Source: Oscillospiraceae bacterium (lineage in GTDB: Bacteria; Bacillota_A; Clostridia; Oscillospirales; Oscillospiraceae). From it: a DNA stretch of 18,992 nt. A program made the translations under genes and the position numbers. The notes under the pieces were generated by a model, which was given only the letters and a program-made list of their open reading frames with translations, made no database searches and had not been told where the DNA came from. This document shows positions 1 through 6,515 of this stretch, one piece after another. Location: positions 1 to 18,992 of the forward strand of contig JAFYVA010000114.1 of NCBI GenBank assembly GCA_017549325.1. The letters run 5' to 3'. The number at the start of each line of letters is the position of its first letter. Position 1 is the first letter of the stretch.

Positions 1-2222
1 GGACGCTGGTTGATGCAGGTGGTGTGGTTGGAGCGCAGATACTTGATCAGCTTATACTCCTTGGTCTCGCCGCTGTCGTACTTGACGGTAATGGCGGTTG
101 CGTCGACCTTGACGACCTCGCCGTCACCCTCAGCCAGAACAACGATCTCGGAGTCGATGCCGATCTTGTGCTCCATACCGGTACCGATAACGGGAGCCTC
201 GGGCTTGAGCAGAGGAACTGCCTGACGCTGCATGTTTGCACCCATCAGTGCGCGGTTTGCGTCGTCGTTGGGCAGGAAGGGGATCATTGCCGTTGCAATA
301 GAGACCATCATGCGGGGGGAGATATCGACGAAGTCGACACGCTCCTTCTCCACGCCGATAACTTCCTCGCGGAAGCGGCAGGTGATACGGTCGTTGATGA
401 AGCAGCCGTTCTCGTCGGTGGGCTCAGCTGCGGGAGCAACGATATACTGATCCTCTACATCGGCGGTCATATAGACCACCTCGTCGGTCACGCGGCCGGT
501 CTCGTGGTCCACCTTGCGGAAGGGAGCCTCGATAAAGCCGTACTCGTTGATGCGGGCATAGGTGGACAGGTAGTTGATCAGACCGATGTTGGGACCTTCG
601 GGAGTCTCAATGGGGCACATACGGCCATAGTGGCTGTAGTGAACGTCACGCACATCCATGCTGGCGCGCTCACGGGACAGACCGCCGGGGCCCAGAGCGG
701 ACAGACGGCGCTTGTGAGTCAGCTCAGCCAGGGGGTTGGTCTGGTCCATGAACTGGCTGAGGGGGCTGGAGCCGAAGAACTCCTTGATGGCGGCGGTGAC
801 AGGACGGATATTGATGAGGCTCTGGGGGGTAACGATATCCAGATCCTGAATGGACATACGCTCGCGGATGACACGCTCCATGCGGCTGAAGCCGATGCGG
901 AACTGGTTCTGCAGCAGCTCACCCACGCAGCGCAGGCGGCGGTTGCCCAGATGGTCGATATCATCCTTGGTGACCAGACCGTTGGCCAGTGCGTTCATGT
1001 AGTTGATGGAGGCGAAGATGTCGTCCACGATGATGTGCTTGGGCACCAGATCATCGGCGTGGAGGCGGCACTGCTCCATCAGCTCATCGCCGCTGTACTG
1101 ACCCAGCAGCTCCTGCAGCACATCGAAGCGAACGCGCTCCTTGATACCGCAGCAGGCCTTGGGATCGAAGTCCACATAGCGGGACATATCGCACATACCG
1201 TTGGTGAAGAGGCGGATGACCTTGCCGTTGTCGAGGGCAACGCTGATCTCCTTGACGCCGATGGCATCCATCTCGGTGCACATATCGGCGGTCAGGACGG
1301 TGCCGTCCTCATACAGCAGCTCGCCGGTGGCGGGATGTGCCACGGGCAGGGCCAGCTTCTGGCCGCGGGCGCGAGTCCAGAAGGTCAGCTTCTTATTGAA
1401 CTTATAACGACCCACGATGCTCAGATCGTAGCGGCGGGGATCGAAGAACAGGTTCTGCATCAGGGTCTGGGCGCTGTCCACCGTGGGGGGCTCGCCGGGA
1501 CGGAGCTTGCGGTAGATCTCCAGCAGCGCCTCCTCGTAGCTCTTGCAGCCATCCTTCTCCAGCGTGACCACGATGCGCTCGTCATCACCGAAGCGCTCGA
1601 GAATCTCCGCGTCGGTCTTGAGACCCAGGGCACGGATGAGGCAGGTGACGGGCAGCTTGCGGTTCTTGTCGATACGGACCCAGAACACCTCGGAGGTGTC
1701 GGTCTCGTACTCCAGCCATGCGCCGCGGTAGGGGATCACCGTAGAGGTCATCAGGGGCAGGTCGGTCTTGAGATCGATCTCCTTGCCGTAATAGATGCCG
1801 GGGGAGCGGACGATCTGAGAAACCACCACGCGCTCGGCGCCGTTGATGACGAAGGTACCGGAGTGGGTCATCAGGGGGAAATCACCCATAAAGATCTCCT
1901 GCTCCTTGATCTCGCCCGTCTCCTTGTTGTGCAGGCGCACGCGCACCTTCATGGGGGCGGCATACGTCGCGTCGCGGGCCTTGCACTCCTCCACGTCGTA
2001 CTTGGGCTTCTCGTCCATGGTGTAATCAATGAAGCTCAGCTCCAGATTACCGGCATAGTCCGAGATCACGTCCACGTCCTTAAAGACCTCCTGCAGACCC
2101 GTATCCAGGAACCAACGGTAGGAATCCTTCTGGATCTCCAGCAGATTGGGCAGGGACACGACTTCCTCGTGTCGGGCAAAGTTCTTGCGAAGCGTCTTGC
2201 CGTAGTACTTGTCCTTGGCCAT
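1..2222 (-). CDS. rpoB: DNA-directed RNA polymerase subunit beta, N-terminal 740 residues (runs off left edge)
   Basis: This is the beta subunit of RNA polymerase, which forms one jaw of the active-site cleft and the rifamycin pocket. The visible protein starts [11 protein letters not shown]. At about residues 481-515 it carries the rifampicin-resistance cluster ([15 protein letters not shown], then [14 protein letters not shown]), followed by [17 protein letters not shown]. Residues usually mutated in resistant strains (Q, D, H, R and S of the cluster) are all wild type, so I infer a rifamycin-sensitive enzyme. One position that is Q in E. coli (510) is P here. About 740 residues are present of the 1,150-1,300 usual for the family; the flap and C-terminal parts lie outside the window. 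The ATG at 2222 is chosen because the frame is closed by a TGA at 2231 just upstream, with AAAGG about 13 nt before the start. The ribosomal protein genes rplJ and rplL, often directly upstream, are not here. Confidence 0.98.
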   Translation of the reverse strand, partial: MAKDKYYGKTLRKNFARHEEVVSLPNLLEIQKDSYRWFLDTGLQEVFKDVDVISDYAGNLELSFIDYTMDEKPKYDVEECKARDATYAAPMKVRVRLHNKETGEIKEQEIFMGDFPLMTHSGTFVINGAERVVVSQIVRSPGIYYGKEIDLKTDLPLMTSTVIPYRGAWLEYETDTSEVFWVRIDKNRKLPVTCLIRALGLKTDAEILERFGDDERIVVTLEKDGCKSYEEALLEIYRKLRPGEPPTVDSAQTLMQNLFFDPRRYDLSIVGRYKFNKKLTFWTRARGQKLALPVAHPATGELLYEDGTVLTADMCTEMDAIGVKEISVALDNGKVIRLFTNGMCDMSRYVDFDPKACCGIKERVRFDVLQELLGQYSGDELMEQCRLHADDLVPKHIIVDDIFASINYMNALANGLVTKDDIDHLGNRRLRCVGELLQNQFRIGFSRMERVIRERMSIQDLDIVTPQSLINIRPVTAAIKEFFGSSPLSQFMDQTNPLAELTHKRRLSALGPGGLSRERASMDVRDVHYSHYGRMCPIETPEGPNIGLINYLSTYARINEYGFIEAPFRKVDHETGRVTDEVVYMTADVEDQYIVAPAAEPTDENGCFINDRITCRFREEVIGVEKERVDFVDISPRMMVSIATAMIPFLPNDDANRALMGANMQRQAVPLLKPEAPVIGTGMEHKIGIDSEIVVLAEGDGEVVKVDATAITVKYDSGETKEYKLIKYLRSNHTTCINQR

Positions 2223-2403
2223 CTTACTTCATCACGCCTTTCTTTTGATGCTGTATTTTAAGTTTCTTACCAAACGATCATAGGCCGCTTTTTGATACGC
2301 GCGGCTTTGTTGCCATTTTCACACAAAACCCCTTGTATTTCTCTTGCGGCTGTAGTATACTGAGAGTGTAAAAGGGGATATGTGCCCATCTTCCCAGTAT
2401 AAG
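2223..2403 (-). promoter_or_regulatory. long rpoB 5' leader with stem-loops
   Basis: About 180 nt separate the predicted transcription start from the rpoB ATG, and no gene is seen in between. The first part can fold: 7-nt complementary arms (TATACTG at 2395-2401 and CAGTATA at 2356-2362 on the minus strand) enclose a GGG/CCC inner pairing (2374-2387), placing a hairpin at the very 5' end of the mRNA. A second pair, GCCGC (2301-2305) and GCGGC (2284-2288), lies closer to the gene. The role is unknown; transcript stabilisation or feedback control are possible. I do not recognise a known riboswitch or ribosomal leader. Confidence 0.4.
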
Positions 2404-2438
2404 CGCTTCAGTTTACCATATTTGGCTGCGCTTGTCAA
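2403..2438 (-). promoter_or_regulatory. sigma-A promoter of rpoB
   Basis: On the minus strand a perfect -35 TTGACA (2433-2438) is followed after exactly 17 bp by -10 TAAACT (2410-2415). The start of transcription is expected near 2403. It lies only about 13 bp beyond the T-tail of the terminator that ends the upstream GNAT unit, so rpoB appears to be transcribed on its own. The full consensus -35 fits a highly expressed housekeeping gene. Confidence 0.85.
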
Positions 2439-2450
2439 GGGAAAACACGA

Positions 2451-2495
2451 TAAAAACAGCGCTCCGACGGAAATTTTCCGCCGGAGCGCTTTTTT
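2451..2495 (-). terminator. rho-independent terminator after the GNAT gene, bidirectional in form
   Basis: A 15-bp stem with one mismatch (AGCGCTCCG...CGGAGCGCT, with inner CGG/CCG) spans 2458-2490. On the minus strand it is followed by five T (2452-2456), and on the plus strand by six T (2490-2495). It begins 15 bp past the GNAT stop codon and insulates the rpoB promoter from upstream transcription. Confidence 0.85.
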
Positions 2496-2505
2496 GTTCT
2501 CATAT

Positions 2506-3057
2506 TTATTCCGTCTCAATCCCCAGCATCCAGTAGTGGTTGTCGTTGAAATCGAAGGTGGTCACTTCCGCCATCCCCGCTTTGCGGGTGTGGGCGGCGT
2601 AGCTGCGGGGGTTGATCTGATTGACGAAGGTGAGCATCACCGGGTATTTGCCCGCGTATTGGGCAAGGCTGGCGCGGAAGATGCCCTCGAATACACCGGT
2701 GCCCCGATAGGGCTTATCCACGCACACAGGGCCGTACTGATAGGTATTCTCCTTCGTCAGCGTCACGCCCTCATAGGCGGGCAGGGCGGGCAAAAGGTCG
2801 ATCATCCGCTGCATAATGGGCACCTGCTGCCAGTATTCCCACGAGGCCGCCAGTGCAAAGGCTGCCAGCGTGTCGCCGTCCTTTGCCAGCATCACGCCCC
2901 GCTCGCGCACGATGAGGTCGGCAAACTGCTCATCGGAAAGCGCCGTGGTGACGAAGCCATCGGCCATGTCCTCGGGGGCGATGGTGTTGCGGTGGTATTT
3001 GGCCATCAAAGCGCGGATGGCGGGCAAATCGCCCAATTCTGCCAAAACATAGTTCAT
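2506..3057 (-). CDS. GNAT-family N-acetyltransferase
   Basis: A 183-residue protein with the GNAT fold signature, a family that transfers an acetyl group from acetyl-CoA to an amine; its substrate is not predictable. The acetyl-CoA binding loop is seen at residues 110-127 (PVCVDKPYRGTGVFEGIF), where the usual Q/RxxGxG/A appears as YRGTGV. The C-terminal N-x-x-S-x-x-x-H-x-x-x-G-M element is at about 146-162. The frame remains open upstream to 3225. The ATG at 3057 is preferred because it overlaps the stop of the preceding gene by ATGA, the usual sign of translational coupling, and because the domain begins there (MNYVLAELGDLPAIRAL). It is the last gene of a two-gene unit. Confidence 0.85.
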   Translation of the reverse strand: MNYVLAELGDLPAIRALMAKYHRNTIAPEDMADGFVTTALSDEQFADLIVRERGVMLAKDGDTLAAFALAASWEYWQQVPIMQRMIDLLPALPAYEGVTLTKENTYQYGPVCVDKPYRGTGVFEGIFRASLAQYAGKYPVMLTFVNQINPRSYAAHTRKAGMAEVTTFDFNDNHYWMLGIETE

Positions 3058-3368
3058 ACAGCATCCTCCTCTAAGGCTTCCACATAAAAGCTCACGGGGC
3101 GAAACCCGTCGTTGCACGAGAGCATGGCGGATCGGGGGTTTTTCATCCACCCATCGTAGAAGTTCTCTCCCCCGTGGCTCAGCGCCAGCACGAAGGGCGA
3201 GAGGGTATCCCACGCGCTTTGGCAAAAGCCCTCGGGCTTTTCCCAGCCGTTGCAGAGAAACACCTGCCCCTCGACCATGTCACAGGCGTGCTCGATGGGA
3301 TTTTCATACTGCGCCGACAAATCGGCGTGGTGCACCTTGCGCATCACCGTGATGCGGCATCGTTTCAT
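3054..3368 (-). CDS. small TIGR04076-like protein of unknown function
   Basis: A 104-residue soluble protein resembling the uncharacterised TIGR04076 family as I remember it. Family-like features are the start MKRCRITVMRK, the central EGQVF and KPEGFCQSAW segments (residues 33-53), the LALSHGGENFYDGW block (61-74) and the SCNDGFRPV block (84-92). Five cysteines (4, 29, 39, 49, 85) are present, which could suit metal or cluster binding, but no function is established that I know of. The ATG at 3368 is chosen because GGGGAGGG precedes it at a good distance and the family starts there; upstream ATGs in the frame fall near or before the promoter -10. It is coupled by ATGA to the GNAT gene, so the two probably act together. 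Confidence 0.75.
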   Translation of the reverse strand: MKRCRITVMRKVHHADLSAQYENPIEHACDMVEGQVFLCNGWEKPEGFCQSAWDTLSPFVLALSHGGENFYDGWMKNPRSAMLSCNDGFRPVSFYVEALEEDAV

Positions 3369-3386
3369 CGCTCTTCCCTCCCCTTT

Positions 3387-3422
3387 TTTGCTCAGTATAG
3401 CACAGCAAAAAACCATCTGCAA
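3387..3422 (-). promoter_or_regulatory. promoter of the TIGR04076-GNAT unit, nested in the asrB terminator
   Basis: On the minus strand a -35-like TTGCAG (3417-3422) is followed after 17 bp by -10 TATACT (3394-3399). Transcription would start near 3387, leaving a leader of about 19 nt that contains the GGGGAGGG ribosome-binding site. The -35 is made from the loop edge and second arm of the terminator hairpin at 3407-3450, so the two elements share bases. Confidence 0.6.
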
Positions 3423-3450
3423 GCGATGGCGCGCCCGCAGATGGTTTTTT
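3407..3450 (-). terminator. rho-independent terminator of the molybdoenzyme-asrAB operon
   Basis: Perfect 14-nt complementary arms (3407-3420 and 3437-3450, AAAAAACCATCTGC and its complement) enclose a 16-nt loop. On the minus strand the stem ends in six T, as it does on the plus strand. It begins 18 bp beyond the asrB stop. A smaller inverted repeat (TTGCTC/GAGCAA, 3464-3479) covers the asrB stop itself and has no T-run. Confidence 0.9.
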
Positions 3451-3467
3451 CGTTATTTACAGATTGC

Positions 3468-4262
3468 TCAATCGAGCAATTCCTTTGCCTTGGTGTAGTT
3501 GAACACGGGGCCCTCGAGGCAGACGTATGTCTCGTCGATCTTGCAGTGGCCGCACTTACCCACGGCGCAGGACATCTTCCGCTCGAAAGACACCCAGATC
3601 TTCTCCTCGGGCACGCCGTTCTTGACGCACTCGCGGGCGGTGAAGTTGATCATGGCAGGCGGGCCCACGATGGCCACATTGTAGTCATCAAACTCGGCAA
3701 AGGGCACATCCTTGATGTAGTTGGTGACGAAGCCCTTGTGGAAACCCTCGGCCTCCATGTTGTCCAGGCAGTATGTGGTGTGGAACTTCTCAGCCTGCGA
3801 GAAGGCGGCCAGATCGTCCTCAAACAGCACGGCGTTACGGTCCTTGAAGCCCACGATGAAGTGGACGGACTGGATCTCCTCGGGATGGGCGGCAAAGTGC
3901 TGCAGCATGCTGCGCACCGGTGCCATACCGGTACCGCCGGCCACCACCACAAGGTGCTTACCCTTGAAGCTCTCCACAGGGAAGGCGTTGCCGTAAGGGC
4001 CGCGCATAAAGAGGGTATCGCCCTCGTTCATACCGAAGAGGCCATCGGTCAGGCGGCCCACCTTGCGGATGGTGAATTCCACATAATCCGCGCCACGGGA
4101 GCTGACGGAGATGGGCGCCTCACCGATCTTGGGGATGGACAGCATGAAGAACTGACCGTGTTTTGTCTGGCCCTCGTACCGGACGCGGAAGGTGTACTCC
4201 GCCTGCGTCTCATGGATGATCTTGACGATCTTATGGGGAGTGGGCATGGTGATGTTGTTCAT
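3468..4262 (-). CDS. asrB: anaerobic sulfite reductase subunit B-like, FAD/NAD(P)H and [2Fe-2S] electron-input protein
   Basis: A 264-residue flavoprotein of the ferredoxin-NADP reductase type, matching AsrB in length and order. In the family AsrB accepts electrons from NAD(P)H through FAD and passes them to AsrA. An N-terminal FAD domain includes GEAPISVSS (47-55) and RGPYGNAFP (87-95). The nucleotide-binding loop VAGGTGMAPVRSML is at 107-120. The C-terminal iron-sulfur motif is C232-x4-C237-x2-C240-x7-C248. There is no signal peptide, so it is cytoplasmic. The start at 4262 has AGGAG about 7 nt upstream and lies one base after the asrA stop. No asrC follows; the terminator comes directly after. 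In this operon I infer that it feeds the molybdoenzyme instead of a siroheme sulfite reductase. The homology call is strong, the redirected role is inference. Confidence 0.9.
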   Translation of the reverse strand: MNNITMPTPHKIVKIIHETQAEYTFRVRYEGQTKHGQFFMLSIPKIGEAPISVSSRGADYVEFTIRKVGRLTDGLFGMNEGDTLFMRGPYGNAFPVESFKGKHLVVVAGGTGMAPVRSMLQHFAAHPEEIQSVHFIVGFKDRNAVLFEDDLAAFSQAEKFHTTYCLDNMEAEGFHKGFVTNYIKDVPFAEFDDYNVAIVGPPAMINFTARECVKNGVPEEKIWVSFERKMSCAVGKCGHCKIDETYVCLEGPVFNYTKAKELLD

Positions 4263-4263
4263 A

Positions 4264-5271
4264 TCAGCTCTCCTTCCCTTCCTTCAGCGTTTCCACTGCT
4301 GCGGCCAGCTTCTCAACGGTCTCGGAGAAGCGGATATCCTTGGGGCAGCGCATATCGCAGCGGCCGCAGCCGACGCACATATTGCCCTTGCCGAAGCGGG
4401 CATTGTAGTCGAACAGCTTGTGCATGGCCTTAAAGCGCATACGGTCGCCTGCCTTGGCGCGGACATTGTGACCGCCTGCCACGGTGCAGTAGTCGTCCAG
4501 CATACAGGAGGACCACACGCGGCGGCGCTCGCCGTCACGGCTGGTCTCGTTGTAGATGATGTCGGTGGTATCAAAGCAGCTGCAGGTGATGCACACGGTG
4601 TTGCAGCCGCCGCAGCCGATGCACTTGTCATCAAACTCGCGCCACATATCGAGGGCGTGAATATCCTTCACCATGCTGCGCTCGATGGCGGGTACCGTCA
4701 CGGCGCGCTTGTTCTCGGTGACAAAGGCAGGGGCGAAGTCCACTTCCTTTTCAGCGGCAAAGTAGGGGGCGAAGGTCTCGTCCTTTACCTCCACGCAGAG
4801 CGCACCCTCACGCTTGCCCACGGCCACGGCGTAATCGTCGGTGGCGGCGCTGTTCATAGACACGCAGAAGCAGGTCTCGAAGCTCTCGGCGCACTCCATC
4901 AGGAAGAACTTCACCTTCTGGCGCAGGCGCTCATAGAAATTGTCAGCCTGCTTTCCGTTCTCCATGAAGATGGTGTCGAGACGGTGGATACCGTTGACAT
5001 CGCAGGGGCGCAGGAAGAGGATCACAGGGGTGTCATCCACTTCGCTCTGACGGACATCGTTCTCGGAGAAGTACAGCAGCGTCTGCACGATGGGATAGAA
5101 CACCTCTTTGGGAGAGAAGTGGGACTTCTCGTCAAAGACGATCTCGCCCACGGATTTCACCTCGCCGTAGCGGATGAACTTGCCCACCTTCTTGGGGGCG
5201 TAGATGCGGTAGGTCTCGCGCAGGGCGGCAAAGATCTCATCCATGCGCGCAGCATTCATCGTATAACCCAT
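4264..5271 (-). CDS. asrA: anaerobic sulfite reductase subunit A-like, two-cluster ferredoxin-type electron carrier
   Basis: A 335-residue protein matching AsrA, the iron-sulfur relay between AsrB and the catalytic subunit in anaerobic sulfite reductase; the family also resembles the iron-sulfur subunit of archaeal sulfhydrogenase. The family block RPCDVNGIHRLD is at 88-99. Two [4Fe-4S] motifs are complete: C217-x2-C220-x2-C223-x3-C227 and C299-x2-C302-x2-C305-x3-C309. Extra cysteines C230, C232, C256 and C262 lie between them and could hold a further centre. No signal peptide or membrane segment is seen. The ATG at 5271 follows GGGGG at a suitable distance and 12 bp after the torD stop; a second in-frame ATG lies 12 bp downstream. 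It is adjacent to asrB with a one-base gap, so the pair is made together. Confidence 0.92.
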   Translation of the reverse strand: MGYTMNAARMDEIFAALRETYRIYAPKKVGKFIRYGEVKSVGEIVFDEKSHFSPKEVFYPIVQTLLYFSENDVRQSEVDDTPVILFLRPCDVNGIHRLDTIFMENGKQADNFYERLRQKVKFFLMECAESFETCFCVSMNSAATDDYAVAVGKREGALCVEVKDETFAPYFAAEKEVDFAPAFVTENKRAVTVPAIERSMVKDIHALDMWREFDDKCIGCGGCNTVCITCSCFDTTDIIYNETSRDGERRRVWSSCMLDDYCTVAGGHNVRAKAGDRMRFKAMHKLFDYNARFGKGNMCVGCGRCDMRCPKDIRFSETVEKLAAAVETLKEGKES

Positions 5272-5283
5272 ATCCGCACCCCC

Positions 5284-5892
5284 TTACTTCATGATCTCCT
5301 GCTCCAGCAGCAGGAATCCGCGGGTCAGCTTGGCAAGACCGCCGTAGAAGTCGGTGGCGGCGTATTTGCCCATGTCCACCGTAAAGGCGCTGACCCAGTT
5401 GAGAAGATGATTCTTCAAAAATGCCTTCTGCTCATCTGCAACACCCTCATCAATGAGGATGGCCATATACTCGCAGAGGTAACCCAGATGATCCTCGGGC
5501 ACATGATAGTTGTCCTTGGAGGGGGTAACGCCGCGCTTGGCATACAGTTCCACCACATCCATGCGGGAGTCCTGCATCACCAGATGCTTGCGGCTGGTGT
5601 AGACCGACTCGTAGGGGAAGGCGGCCTTGCCCTGCGCCACACCGGCAGAGAGGAAGATGCGGGCGTAATCCACAGCCAGATCATCCAGCACAGCGGCCGG
5701 ATCACCCTCGGCGTTGGCATCGAGATAGCCGCGCATCTGCTCAAAGCCGGCTTTCATGTCTCCCTCGGCCGCGTCCACGGGGAAGGTCATGTTCTGCATG
5801 GCGTTCCACAGCGTTTCGTCCACCTCCAGCAGGTACAGTCGGCTGAGGAAACGGTAGAAATTCGCCCGGGCGGTCATCATCTTGTTATCCAT
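5284..5892 (-). CDS. TorD/DmsD-family chaperone for the molybdoenzyme
   Basis: A 202-residue all-helical protein of the TorD/DmsD/NarJ type. Such chaperones bind the apo catalytic subunit of a molybdoenzyme and hold it until the cofactor is inserted; some also proofread Tat signals. Diagnostic features are YARIF (about 76-80), PYESVYTS (93-100) and PEDHLGYLCEYMAIL (132-146). It sits between the ferredoxin subunit and asrA, and overlaps the ferredoxin gene by 8 bp. The ATG at 5892 is preferred over the GTG at 5901 because GGAGG lies 8 nt before the ATG but touches the GTG. Since the catalytic subunit here has no Tat signal, its job is probably folding and cofactor insertion only. Confidence 0.88.
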   Translation of the reverse strand: MDNKMMTARANFYRFLSRLYLLEVDETLWNAMQNMTFPVDAAEGDMKAGFEQMRGYLDANAEGDPAAVLDDLAVDYARIFLSAGVAQGKAAFPYESVYTSRKHLVMQDSRMDVVELYAKRGVTPSKDNYHVPEDHLGYLCEYMAILIDEGVADEQKAFLKNHLLNWVSAFTVDMGKYAATDFYGGLAKLTRGFLLLEQEIMK

Positions 5893-6514
5893 TCTGTGCA
5901 CCTCCCTGTTTCATCATTGCTTCAAATTCAGCCGGCAGCATCTCGATCCACTTGGCGTTGCGGAGGATGAATCGGCCTGCAGGCTTGTTGCCGAAGTCCT
6001 TGAGGGAATAGACATTCTCCTCACCGGCCTCGGCGATGGCCTTGGACACCACACTGTCGGGATCGTTGATATCGCCGAACATCAATGCCTTGCCCGAGCA
6101 GTTACGGACACAGGCAGGCTCTTCACCATTCTCGCGGCGCTCGGCGCAGACGTTGCACTTATCGGAAATACGCATCTCCTGATTGAAGCGGATGGCGTCA
6201 TAGGGGCAGACGCGCTTGCAGCTCTGGCAGCCGATGCACACATTGCCGTCGATCTTGATGACACCGTCGAGCTCATCCTTGTAGCAGGCGCCCGTGGGGC
6301 ACACCTCCACGCAGGTGGGGTTTTCGCACTGCTGGCACATGAGGGGCAGGAAATACATCTCCAGATCGGGGAACTTGCCCGTGGGGCCCATGGTGTAGAG
6401 GGTGCTGCGGGACTTGCCCAGCGCGATCTCATGCTCGGTCTTGCAGGCCACCTGACAGCCGCCGTGACAACCGATGCAGCGGTCGAGGTCGGCTACGATC
6501 ACAAATTGTTTCAT
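5885..6514 (-). CDS. four-[4Fe-4S] ferredoxin subunit of the molybdoenzyme (DmsB/PhsB type)
   Basis: A 209-residue electron-transfer subunit of the kind that partners DMSO-reductase-family enzymes. Sixteen cysteines form four clusters: C13, C16, C20, C24; C60, C63, C68, C72; C93, C96, C99, C103; and C120, C123, C135, C139. The first set has an unusual spacing, x2-x3-x3, where most members have x2-x2-x3, because of an extra glycine (CIGCHGGC). There is no signal peptide and no membrane anchor gene nearby. The start at 6514 has GGAGG about 11 nt upstream, inside the end of the catalytic subunit gene; the two genes are one base apart, as expected for subunits made in equal amounts. I infer that it links AsrA to the molybdenum subunit. 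Confidence 0.93.
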   Translation of the reverse strand: MKQFVIVADLDRCIGCHGGCQVACKTEHEIALGKSRSTLYTMGPTGKFPDLEMYFLPLMCQQCENPTCVEVCPTGACYKDELDGVIKIDGNVCIGCQSCKRVCPYDAIRFNQEMRISDKCNVCAERRENGEEPACVRNCSGKALMFGDINDPDSVVSKAIAEAGEENVYSLKDFGNKPAGRFILRNAKWIEMLPAEFEAMMKQGGAQNG

Positions 6515-6515
6515 C

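Noticed and set aside
24..2261. 745-codon open frame on the plus strand
   Set aside because: It is antisense to rpoB, whose minus-strand protein is unmistakable. The translation is a low-complexity mix rich in L, V, G, H and D, typical of a shadow in GC-rich coding DNA.
3058..3225. upstream extension of the GNAT protein
   Set aside because: It lies in a different frame over the TIGR04076-like gene, has no family features, and the ATGA overlap gives a better start at 3057.
3464..3479. Short inverted repeat over the asrB stop codon
   Set aside because: Six-base arms without a T-run; the strong terminator directly after explains the operon end.
3468..5271. A complete asrABC sulfite reductase operon
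   Set aside because: No asrC-like siroheme protein is present: asrB is followed by a terminator and asrA is preceded by torD.
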